This document shows, piece after piece, positions 26,700 through 34,494 of a stretch of DNA of 52,542 nucleotides (its first letter is position 1; each line of letters starts with the position of its first letter). The translations under genes were made by a program, and so were the position numbers. Source of the DNA: JAHDDH01 sp963922775 (GTDB lineage Bacteria > Bacteroidota > Bacteroidia > Cytophagales > Amoebophilaceae); the NCBI GenBank assembly GCA_963922775.1, contig CAWUJG010000008.1, forward strand, positions 1 to 52,542, in the 5' to 3' direction. The notes under the pieces are model-generated. The model ran no database searches and was not told the origin of the DNA. It was given only the letters and a program-made list of their open reading frames with translations.

Positions 26700-27167
26700 A
26701 TGAAAATGGAACATACATTTTTTATGCAAAAAGCCTTACAAGAAGCACAAAAAGCCTATATTTGTAATGAAATACCTATAGGTACTGTAATTGTAGCAGA
26801 AAATAAAATTATAGCTCGTGCACATAATCAAGTAGAAATGCTTCATGATGCTACTGCCCATGCTGAAATGATTGCCTTAACCAGTGCTATGCAATATTTA
26901 CACAATAAATATCTAATAGCATGTACTTTATACACTACCCTATTTCCCTGTATCATGTGTTTTGGAGCTATACTTTGCGCTAAAATAAAAAATATTGTAG
27001 TAGGTGCAGCAAATCCATGTACAGGCCATGTTATAGAACAGATGCTTACTACAGAAAAAAATATTGTGATAAAAAGAAATATTTTAAAACATGAATGTAG
27101 TGCACTTATAAATAATTTTTTCAAAAAAAAAAGGATAAAAAAAAATAAACACAATTTTTCTACTTAA
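26700..27167 (+). CDS. tadA: tRNA-specific adenosine deaminase TadA
   Basis: 155 residues. The zinc-dependent cytidine/adenosine deaminase fold is shown by HAEM (His54 ligand, catalytic Glu56) and PCIMC (Cys84 and Cys87 ligands), with GTVIVAENKIIARAHNQVE upstream. It deaminates A34 of tRNA-Arg(ACG) to inosine, and that tRNA is at 2091 in this window. Start: ATG at 26700, with a second ATG two codons later equally possible. A basic Lys/Asn-rich tail ends the protein. A guanine-deaminase role is less likely because the TadA-type FPCIMCFGAI arrangement is present. Confidence 0.9.
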   Translation: MKMEHTFFMQKALQEAQKAYICNEIPIGTVIVAENKIIARAHNQVEMLHDATAHAEMIALTSAMQYLHNKYLIACTLYTTLFPCIMCFGAILCAKIKNIVVGAANPCTGHVIEQMLTTEKNIVIKRNILKHECSALINNFFKKKRIKKNKHNFST

Positions 27168-27276
27168 AATATTTCATCTATAACAACTTTTATGATTATT
27201 CCATATTTAAAATTATTTATGCAAATACATTCTTGTAATTAAAAATTTGTTTCTCTAAAAGATTTATTTTATTTTT

Positions 27277-27296
27277 ACTCCTAAAAAATTAGGAGT
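27277..27296 (+). repeat. Inverted repeat overlapping the 5' end of tRNA-Ser
   Basis: ACTCCTAA (27277-27284) and TTAGGAGT (27289-27296) are perfectly complementary, with a 4-base A loop. The right arm includes the first five bases of the mature tRNA-Ser. In the precursor RNA the leader could pair with the acceptor strand, so it may affect RNase P processing or may just be a chance structure. Confidence 0.4.
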
Positions 27297-27380
27297 GATG
27301 GGTGAGTGGCTTAAACCAGCAGTTTGCTAAACTGCCGTACATCTTTTTTTGTACCGGGGGTTCGAATCCCCCTTGCTCCG
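27292..27380 (+). tRNA. tRNA-Ser(GCT)
   Basis: 89 bases with the long variable arm of a class II tRNA (GTAC...GTAC stem around a T-rich loop). The acceptor is GGAGTGA/TTGCTCC, the anticodon stem GCAGT/ACTGC with loop TTGCTAA (anticodon GCT), and the T loop TTCGAAT. The discriminator is G. First of a plus-strand tRNA group. Confidence 0.95.
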
Positions 27381-27390
27381 CTTTAGTTAT

Positions 27391-27465
27391 CGGGATGTAG
27401 CGTAGTCCGGTTATCGCGCCTGCTTTGGGAGCAGGAGGCCGCAGGTTCGAATCCTGCCATCCCGA
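27391..27465 (+). tRNA. tRNA-Pro(TGG)
   Basis: Acceptor CGGGATG/CATCCCG, anticodon stem CCTGC/GCAGG with loop TTTGGGA (anticodon TGG), T arm around TTCGAAT. The C1-G72 pair is usual for bacterial tRNA-Pro. Ten bases after tRNA-Ser. Confidence 0.96.
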
Positions 27466-27481
27466 CTACACAATAAATTTT

Positions 27482-27555
27482 GGTTTCGTAGCTCAACAGG
27501 ATAGAGCAACTGCCTTCTAAGCAGTAGGTTGAAGGTTCGAGTCCTTCCGAAATCA
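27482..27555 (+). tRNA. tRNA-Arg(TCT)
   Basis: Acceptor GGTTTCG/CGAAATC with one G-U pair, D arm GCTC/GAGC, anticodon stem ACTGC/GCAGT with loop CTTCTAA (anticodon TCT), T loop TTCGAGT, discriminator A. It reads AGA/AGG, the arginine codons favoured by A+T-rich genomes. Confidence 0.96.
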
Positions 27556-27618
27556 CTTGATTTTTAAAGTAAATATTTTTATCTTTAATAAAATTTTCAT
27601 ATTTCAACAAACTAAACT

Positions 27619-27694
27619 ATGAAAATTAAAGAATTTTTCTTAATCAAAACTTTATTATTTGGAATAATATTTTAAATGCTTGCAAGAAAAAGTA
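27619..27694 (+). pseudogene. Possible remnant of a lipoprotein signal peptide
   Basis: From the ATG at 27619 the frame gives MKIKEFFLIKTLLFGIIF and stops. One base over, the next codons read ILNACKKK and stop. Together they look like a lipoprotein signal peptide with lipobox NAC, broken by one base and without a mature protein. It sits between two tRNA genes. It is too short to be sure. Confidence 0.3.
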
Positions 27695-27737
27695 AGATCC
27701 AAAAATAAAAGAAGAAATAGAAGAAATAGAAAAAAAA

Positions 27738-27809
27738 GGCCCGTTCGTCTAGGGGTTAGGACGCCAGGTTTTCATCCTGGTAACAGGGGTTCGATTCCCC
27801 TACGGGCTA
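27738..27809 (+). tRNA. tRNA-Glu(TTC)
   Basis: Acceptor GGCCCGT/ACGGGCT (outer pair G-U), anticodon stem CCAGG/CCTGG with loop TTTTCAT (anticodon TTC), T arm AGGGG/CCCCT around TTCGATT, discriminator A. Last of the four plus-strand tRNAs. Confidence 0.95.
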
Positions 27810-28020
27810 CAAGTACAAAATATAAGATAAATAAATTTATTAAGTATATTGCTTAAAATTTATCAACAATTCTTCTTTAGTGAGGTATTCCTATCTTTTT
27901 TCCATTTGGAAAATGGTATTTCAATTTCCAAAAATATTTTCCTAAAAAAATACATGAAAATTAAAACTTTCATGGCTTCATCAGTATAAAAAAATTGCTA
28001 CTATAACTATATATTTGATT

Positions 28021-29414
28021 ATGAGATATATTTATATTCATACTATCTTATCTTTCCTATTCTCATATTACTGTAATGCCAATCCACCTGCTAATTTAAC
28101 AGCAACAAAAAATAATATTCATAATGAACTAAAAAAAATACCACAAAATAGCTTAGAGTATCTTGATATAATCAATGGTAATAAATTAGAAAATACAGAT
28201 CTATCCATTGCCAAAGAAAAAAGATTAAAAAAATTTTTACACTATATTTATCTACCATGGTCTAATAACCCTATTTCTACTGCAGAGTACATAAAAAAAA
28301 TTTTTCAAAGAAAAAAAAACTACCTATTACACTACGTGGGCATTAATAGGCAGCCGTATACTTCACAGTGGAAAAAAAAAATGAATAAAAATATAGAAGA
28401 ACTACATAAAATTAGCTCTACTAATGCTATTGTTATAAATAATTCTCACCTTAGACAATTACCAACAGACGATCCATTTTTTGTAGATAATTTTGATAAA
28501 TATCCTGGTCAAGGATATCCATTCGACCTTATCCAGACAGCAAAAATACCTATAAATACACCTATTAAAATTATTGCTACTACAAAAAACAAAGATTGGC
28601 AGTATGCAATTTCAGGCAATTATGGAGATGGATGGATTAAAACAAAAGATATTGCTTATGTAGATGATCAGTTTATAACTTTATGGAAAAATAATAATCA
28701 ATATATAACTCCAATTCATGAAGATATATCCATATATAATGCAAAAAATAATATTTATCTACAAAAAACTAAAATAGGACAAGTATTTCCTAGCCCCAAA
28801 AAAAATCTTGATACTCAAAATTATACTGTATTATTAGCAGTAAAAGACTTCAATACAGGATATGCAAAAATAATACAAGGTAAAATTAACAAAAAACATG
28901 CTATTATAATGCCTTATACCTTTATACCTTATAACATTGCTTTAGTATGTAATCAACTTTTAGATAAACCATACATGTGGGGTAGTTTAGGTAACTATAG
29001 AGATTGTTCAGGTACATTACAAGATTTATATATTCCTTTTGCCATACGATTACCAAGAGATTCTATTGATCAGGCTAAAGCAGGAAAATATATTGATCTA
29101 AAAAATTTAAGTGTAAAAAATAAAATAGAAATAATTAAAAAAAAGGCATTGGTTTTAAAACTTTACTATGGTTTCCAGGACACATTATGTTATATTTAGG
29201 ACAAAAAAAAAGTAATTTATATATCTTTCACACTCTCTGGGCATTACGTACTAATGATAGATATACTGAAGAAGGAATGCCTGTAGAAAAAGATAAAGGT
29301 AGAATAATTATAGGAAAATCTGTAATTATGCCCTTAAATTTTTCCCTAAAATATAAAAATATAGACAAAACATTATTAGAAAAACTACATTGTATGATTC
29401 TTTTAGCAAAATAG
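28021..29414 (+). pseudogene. SH3 / NlpC-P60 (C40) peptidase split by a -1 shift
   Basis: The frame from the ATG at 28021 (a TTG six bases earlier is also open) encodes a signal peptide, a helical region, SH3-like segments (residues about 140-300, with GDGWIKTKDIAYVDD) and the start of an NlpC/P60 domain with the catalytic Cys329 in DCSG. It ends at 29199. The catalytic His lies in the -1 frame: LLWFPGHIMLYLGQ (His at 29181-29183), continuing to 29414. The two frames join exactly at GGTTTTAAAACT (29151-29162). In the zero frame it contains T TTA AAA (29154-29160), a heptamer of the X XXY YYZ type that permits -1 slippage. The whole protein would be about 463 residues and act as a periplasmic cell-wall hydrolase. 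It may be a pseudogene, a sequencing error or a frameshift-decoded gene. Confidence 0.75.
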
Positions 29415-29561
29415 TACTTTAATTTGAAATATTAACTATTCATAAAAAAATACTATTAATTTATCATAAATTAATTAGGGAATTATCTTAAAAGTTGAAA
29501 AAAATAAAAAAATTTAACAAAAAAATATTATTTTATTTAGTTTTTACTTATATTTTTCCTT

Positions 29562-30629
29562 ATGCATCCCTATACAACCAACATACAAGCAGCACTCAGA
29601 ACTGTAATAGATCCAGATCTTAAAAAAGATATCATCACTTTAAATATGGTTAAAGATCTGCAAGTAAATGATGAAAATATTTCTTTTACCTTAGTATTAA
29701 CAACACCAGCCTGCCCTTATCAGGCCATGTTCAAAAAAAAATGCACAGAAGCTATTCAAAAAATTTTACCACAGCCCATTCCTATCAATATTCATATACA
29801 TGCAGAAGTAACATCTCGAGAATCCTCTTCTTTATTACCAAAGGTAAAAAATATTTTAGCCATAGCATCAGGAAAAGGAGGTGTAGGAAAATCTACTATA
29901 GCTACCAACCTAGCCATAGCCTTATCTCAGCAAGGAACACAAGTAGGCCTAATTGATGCTGATATCTTTGGCCCCTCTATTCCTACCATGTTTTACTGTG
30001 AAAATGAAAAACCACATGTAATAAAAAAAAAAGGAAAAAATTATTTAGTTCCCTTAGAAAATTATGGTGTAAAATTACTTTCTATGGGTTTGTTAGCAGA
30101 TCCAAATGATGCTGTAGTGTGGAGAGGACCTATGGCAAGTGCAGCATTTAAACAATTATTAAAAGATACTGATTGGGGAAGCTTAGACTACCTTTTAGTA
30201 GACCTACCTCCTGGTACTAGCGATATTCATTTAACTTTAGTACAAAGCGTACCTTTAACAGGAGCTATTATTATTACTACACCACAAAAAGTGGCTTGTA
30301 TAGATGCACAAAAAGCAATAGCTATGTTTACAAAAATGCCTCAACCAGTAGCTATTTTAGGCATTATAGAAAATATGTCATTTTTTATTCCAAAAGAACT
30401 TCCAGACCATCAATACCATATTTTTGGTAAAGGTGGAGGTAATAGTTTAGCAAAAAAAAATAATGTACCATTTTTAGGACAAATTCCCTTAGTACAAAAC
30501 ATTTGTAATAGTGGGGACAGTGGATACCCTATTATGGTTAAAACAGAAGATCCTTCACAAGTATATTTTAAAAAAATGGCAGTGGCTTTAGCACAGCAAG
30601 TAGCTATTGGTAATAACACAATGGCATAA
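29562..30629 (+). CDS. mrp: Mrp/ApbC-family Fe-S cluster carrier ATPase
   Basis: 355 residues. An N-terminal MIP18 (DUF59) domain of about 90 residues (AALRTVIDPDLKKDIITLNM...) is fused to a P-loop ATPase of the Mrp/NBP35 group, with the deviant Walker A ASGKGGVGKST and switch motifs DADIFGPSIPTMF and LLVDLPPGTSD. It transfers Fe-S clusters to target proteins in the cytoplasm. The usual CxxC after ENMS is absent: the sequence reads ENMSFFIPKELP, as in many Bacteroidota Mrp proteins. An A10 tract at 30023-30032 inside the gene stays in frame, a useful contrast with the broken A9 tracts elsewhere. Confidence 0.94.
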   Translation: MHPYTTNIQAALRTVIDPDLKKDIITLNMVKDLQVNDENISFTLVLTTPACPYQAMFKKKCTEAIQKILPQPIPINIHIHAEVTSRESSSLLPKVKNILAIASGKGGVGKSTIATNLAIALSQQGTQVGLIDADIFGPSIPTMFYCENEKPHVIKKKGKNYLVPLENYGVKLLSMGLLADPNDAVVWRGPMASAAFKQLLKDTDWGSLDYLLVDLPPGTSDIHLTLVQSVPLTGAIIITTPQKVACIDAQKAIAMFTKMPQPVAILGIIENMSFFIPKELPDHQYHIFGKGGGNSLAKKNNVPFLGQIPLVQNICNSGDSGYPIMVKTEDPSQVYFKKMAVALAQQVAIGNNTMA

Positions 30630-30651
30630 TTTTGTCATTATCAACAAAATT
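30628..30651 (+). terminator. Hairpin overlapping the mrp stop codon
   Basis: AATTTTGT (30628-30635) and ACAAAATT (30644-30651) form a perfect 8-bp stem with an 8-base loop, starting within the mrp stop codon. It has a low-G+C stem and no T-tract after it, so this is a weak candidate. Confidence 0.35.
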
Positions 30652-30756
30652 ACTACATCAAAAAATATATAAGTAAGGTTGAAACTCCATTTTTTTTTTA
30701 CAAAAAAAATTTTATGTTTACTAATTTAAATGAGCATTAAATTAATCTTATTAAAT

Positions 30757-31207
30757 ATGAAATTCAATCTTTTTTTTGTAATAATACTATTCAATTCTTG
30801 TTCTTGTGACAAGAACAAAAAAAAATAAAAAAAATGAAACAAGAAATAGAAGAGCTAAATCAAAAATTAACTACAAAAAAAAATTTGAAAAGAAAGCAGA
30901 AGATCTTGAAAAAAAAGTAAATGGTATTAATAAAAAATTAAATTATTTAGACTTCTTAGAAGAGAAATACAAAAAATTAATGATTCAAGGAGACATAGTA
31001 AATCATCAATTCGAAGAAATACATAATTTTAACAAAACTCTTAGCAAAATTGCTGGAAGAAGTGTAGAAGAACTAGAGATGAGAGAAAAAAAGTTGAATA
31101 AGAATGTTCATTATACTAGTAAACTTTATTCTCTTTATAATACTCCTCAGAAAATGAAAAATAATAAAAAAAAATACAGAAAATTATCAACTCCACATCA
31201 TTATTAG
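30757..31207 (+). pseudogene. Coiled-coil lipoprotein with two A9 frameshifts
   Basis: The ATG at 30757 opens a good lipoprotein signal: MKFNLFFVIILFNSCSCDKN (lipobox NSC), then an A9 run (30817-30825) and a stop at 30826. The next frame continues MKQEIEELNQKLTTKK from 30834 up to a second A9 run (30875-30883). The third frame carries KKKFEKKAEDLEKKVNGINK to 31207. One extra A in each run restores a single protein of about 151 residues: signal peptide, then a Lys/Glu-rich coiled coil, then a basic tail. A GTG-started reading (30806) would give only the last frame without the signal peptide and is less natural. No homologue is recognised. It would be an outer-membrane or periplasmic lipoprotein if expressed. 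Confidence 0.65.
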
Positions 31208-31295
31208 CTCTTGCTTTTCCTAATCTTTGTATGTTATTGTATATAATTTCTTGCTGATCTTGGGGTATAGGGTGCATATATTTTGCTAAGGTATT
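31208..31295 (-). other. Coding-like remnant downstream of the collar-domain gene
   Basis: In the same frame as the collar-domain gene and directly after its stop codon, the minus strand continues NTLAKYMHPIPQDQQEIIYN and then NIQRLGKARANND. The composition is far less Lys/Asn/Ile-biased than random sequence here, so it looks like a former protein end. It runs antisense into the lipoprotein gene on the other strand. I do not recognise the family. Confidence 0.3.
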
Positions 31296-33128
31296 TTATT
31301 TTTTTTTACAACATTGATAAATTGTTACACCAAGATTTCCAAGTGTCCCAATACATCCAATAATAGATAATGCTAGAGCAGTATCATTAAGACCTGAAAA
31401 TTTCCCTAAACTATAATCAAGTTGCACTTTTAAATCTTTGATATCAGTATTAGTGTTCTCTAAATCTTTTTTTACATTGTCTATCGAATTTTTTAATTCA
31501 ATATTTTCCATTGAATTTATATTTTCAGTCATATTTTTAATACTTTTTTTTAATTGATCTATAGATGTTTTTAAATTTTGTACATCAACTTGATATCCTT
31601 TAATATCCTCTGCTATATGTTCATTATCATCTTTTACTGTATTTACATCTATAATTACTTGTGTAAGGTTTAATTTATTCATCTCATCTTGTATATTTTT
31701 GATATTTACTTCTATTTCAGTGATATCTTTTTCTATACCTGTTATGTTTAAACCAGTAATTTTGTTGGATAACTGATTATAATTTTTTTCTAAATCATTA
31801 TAAGCTTTTTGCCATTCTTCAGTACTCATTTGAGTAACTTTTGTATCAATATTTTGATATTTTTCTTCTAATTCTTGAATATCTTTTTCTACAGTATCTT
31901 TTATTTTCTTACAAGCTTTCCATACAATATAAGGAGGCATGTTGTTATGAGGTTGATCACCACCAGCTTCAGCCGTATATAACTGACCTGTACTCCATGA
32001 AGCACCACCTATTGATGTTAAATTATTACCAACAGCCTCTAATTGTGTACTATATTTTTCATAACCTCCACTTGCTACAGTCCTATGTTTATGCTCAGGC
32101 ATCTCCTCTATTGTCAATTTATGCTTTATTTCTCCTCCTGTATCTCCTACATTATATTCTGCAGCTTCATTTCTGCCATCTTCAGTAGTGTTTATATATT
32201 TTCCAGCACCTAAAAGAAATCTTCCTTCACATTCTCTACACTCTTCCCAACCTTCAGGGCAGTTTTCTGCATTAAAATAACCTATTAAACCTACATCTGT
32301 AGCACCTACACCTTTTATAAGGAGAAATTTTGAAAAAAGGTAATCAAAATATTGTAAAGAAGTTTTGCCTAAAGCATAGCTACGTTCAAAAATATTTTTT
32401 ATACTTGAAAACATGCTATAATCTTTTTGAAATGACAATTTTTGCTTGGTTTTATAATACCATTCCACAGATTTTAAAAATACAGCCTTTTTTCCTTTTT
32501 TGTCAAAATATTTTTTGATGACTTTGCGCTGTTTTTCATTTTGAGTCATGGTATAAAGCACAATAGCTAAAGACATATTATGACCCATAATTTTAAGCTG
32601 CTCTTTTAAAATTTTTGTTTTACTATATTTCAAATTTTGTATTGACATTTTTTGTACAATTTCATTTTCTATTTTTTGATTATACCATTTTAGAAATTGC
32701 TCTTGGATATGGAATTTTTTTTTATCAACTTGTTTACTTTTTTGGTTTAGGTCAAAGCAAATATTTTGTAATCCTGTTGTAGGGATAAATATTTTTGGAA
32801 ATTTGGTTTGATGAAAAAATATTTGCCCATAATTCTCCTACCAGCTTTTTTGTTCACATAAAAAATTTCCATCTTGTTGTGTTAAATCATTTGAAGAATT
32901 TTTTCCTTGTTTTTGACTACTATAAAATAGTGTATGCAAAAGCATGGTTTGAAAAAAAAGTTGCTTTTTTTTACTTATTTTCTCTTTTTTTCCTGATAAA
33001 TATATATCATCAGCTTGTTTTTGATATATAATATTTTCTTTAAAAATATTTTTATTTTTACAAGCTGCTATAGCTATTATTATGAAACAAAATTTTTTTA
33101 GGTTGTTTTTTAGTTGATGTTTTTTCAT
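31296..33128 (-). pseudogene. Lipoprotein with phage tail-collar domain, long coiled coil and an internal amber codon
   Basis: One continuous frame of 611 codons on the minus strand, interrupted by a single TAG at 32838-32840 (codon 97). Before it: a lipoprotein signal MKKHQLKNNLKKFCFIIIAI with lipobox AAC, and about 70 Lys/Gln-rich residues. After it, open with no start until the ATG at 32648: about 120 residues of unknown type, then a phage tail-collar-like domain (GLIGYFNAENCPEGWEEC, GRFLLGAGKY, GGEIKHKLTIEEMPEHKHR, PHNNMPPYIVWKAC). About 200 residues of heptad-rich coiled coil follow, and then a C-terminal hydrophobic segment with CCKKK. Collar-like domains occur in tail fibres and in secreted 'microcystin-dependent' proteins. 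No other phage gene is near, so I read it as a surface protein, possibly host-facing. The 450-residue downstream part could still be made from 32648. Confidence 0.7.
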
Positions 33129-33215
33129 TATTGTGTTATTAAAGTTAGAGATAGATTATTGCTAATTTTTAATTCAAAACAGAAATATGAACTCTCTTAG
33201 AGTCCCTATAATAGT

Positions 33216-34178
33216 TTACTTAATATTTTCTATTTCTGCTATAGTTAGTCCCGTTGCTTGGGATATTTGTATTTCTTTCATTCCTAATGATAATAGTTTT
33301 TTTGCTATCTTTTTTTGACCTTCTTTTAGGCCTTCTTCTTTGCCTTTTTCCATTCCTTCTTTTAGGCCTTCTTCTTTGCCTTTTTCTATACCTTTTTTTA
33401 GCCCTTTTAAGTTACCAGCTTCATAACTTGTTTTATGACTTTCGCGCAAATCTATCATGTCTAGTTTATAGCGGATATAACTATTTCTTACATCTTCGTC
33501 CATGTTCAAATAGTTGATTCTTTCTCGAACTTGGGACATATAAGTACCTTGAAAATTTTGGGGAACTTTACCATGTTTTAACACATAGAGCCATTCATCT
33601 AAATCATCTTCTACCTTGTCTTGGTAATTTGGAACGCATATTACAAAATATTCTGGATAGATATTGGGAAAATTGTATTGTTTTGTGTCTTTACTTAGTC
33701 TTTTGTCAGAGTGAGATTCTTTTTTTAGAAAACGAAACTCTGTTTTTCCATGATAGATTGTAGATTCAAAAATATTCTCTGGGGGTAAATCAAACAGTAG
33801 CACAATATGAATGACTTTTGTTATCTTAACATAGTCTACAGAAGTGCTTATGCTATCTACTATGGCACGGGAGGTGTTAAAGCATGATTTGTGAAAAAAA
33901 TTTACTTTATAAGCTCTTTCTACTTCTATGATGTATTTGTTGCCTTCTTGGTCTTCTGCCATGAGATCTGCTATGGATTTTTTGCTGTATTTTCTTTCTT
34001 TTGTGCTTTCTGGATCTAATAGGGCTGTGATTTTTATAGGGTTATACTTGACTACACTAATGAGAGTGGAGAGAAAATTTTCTATTATCCCATAGTTTTC
34101 TTTGCTTTTAAGTAGGTGTTTTATGGCATAGTCTAGGCTTATGAAGGGGGGAGTATACTGAACTTGGTTTTTTTCCAT
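33216..34178 (-). CDS. Rpn-family (PD-(D/E)XK) nuclease/transposase, intact
   Basis: 320 residues, full length and uninterrupted. The N-terminus has SLDYAIKHLLKSKENYGIIENFLSTLI. The catalytic core is DLMAEDQEGNKYIIEVERAY, with the Asp and the E-x-E version of the usual E-x-Q/K. LDEWLYVLKHGK and NYLNMDEDVRNSYIRY follow. The C-terminus is a Gly-Lys-Glu-rich helix made of an exact duplication (see the repeat at 33321-33392), ending in a small helix-turn-helix-like SLGMKEIQISQATGLTIAEI. Family members are metal-dependent DNA endonucleases that promote recombination; calling them transposases is historical. In this window the family appears at 1-160, 12084-13273, here, and as a scrap at 34454-34477. 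Confidence 0.88.
   Translation of the reverse strand: MEKNQVQYTPPFISLDYAIKHLLKSKENYGIIENFLSTLISVVKYNPIKITALLDPESTKERKYSKKSIADLMAEDQEGNKYIIEVERAYKVNFFHKSCFNTSRAIVDSISTSVDYVKITKVIHIVLLFDLPPENIFESTIYHGKTEFRFLKKESHSDKRLSKDTKQYNFPNIYPEYFVICVPNYQDKVEDDLDEWLYVLKHGKVPQNFQGTYMSQVRERINYLNMDEDVRNSYIRYKLDMIDLRESHKTSYEAGNLKGLKKGIEKGKEEGLKEGMEKGKEEGLKEGQKKIAKKLLSLGMKEIQISQATGLTIAEIENIK
33321..33392. repeat. 36-base tandem duplication inside the Rpn gene
   Basis: Two copies of a 36-base unit (33321-33356 and 33357-33392) differ at only two positions. On the minus strand each encodes the 12-residue period E-K-G-K-E-E-G-L-K-E-G-M/I. A weaker third unit follows towards 33410. Expansion or contraction would keep the reading frame. 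Confidence 0.85.
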
Positions 34179-34325
34179 TGGTTTGATTTTTTGTATTTTT
34201 TATTTCATTTTTGAACCAAAATATAATAAATTTTTTTGAAACCAAATCTACAATCTAAGTCTGATAATTTACACTGCAAGACCATTACTCTTGAATCAAA
34301 TGCATAGAAGTTAAATTTTTTTTCT

Positions 34326-34480
34326 CTAGATAGAGCATTTTGGGTATATTTCGTACAATTTTTTAATTAATTTTTGCATTTCTATCTTAAATAATGGAAA
34401 GGTAGTAATAACTTGGCTTAAATTATCTTCTTGATAAGTATGTACAGTAACATATTTCTTACTTCTTCATCCATGTTAAA
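34326..34480 (-). pseudogene. Remnant of an Rpn-type gene in the gap upstream of the intact copy
   Basis: The 34179-34494 gap (316 bases) holds no intact gene. At 34454-34477 the minus strand reads NMDEEVRN, nearly identical to NMDEDVRN in the intact Rpn protein next door. That frame stops after about 20 codons. In a second frame the strand reads TYQEDNLSQVITTFPLFKIE then MQKLIKKLYEIYPKCSI to a stop at 34326. This is consistent with a degraded second copy. The first match is good; the relation of the second part is uncertain. Confidence 0.45.
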
Positions 34481-34494
34481 TATAGCTTGTTACT

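Noticed and set aside
32838..32840. Reassignment of TAG to an amino acid
   Set aside because: TAG ends several normal-length genes here (AraC regulator, tpiA, thyA), so it functions as a stop.
31296..33128. Prophage or contractile-injection cluster, suggested by the collar domain
   Set aside because: No sheath, tube, baseplate, capsid, terminase or integrase gene is near; the protein has a lipoprotein signal instead.
33321..33392. CRISPR-like repeat
   Set aside because: The two units are directly adjacent with no spacers, and lie within a coding sequence.
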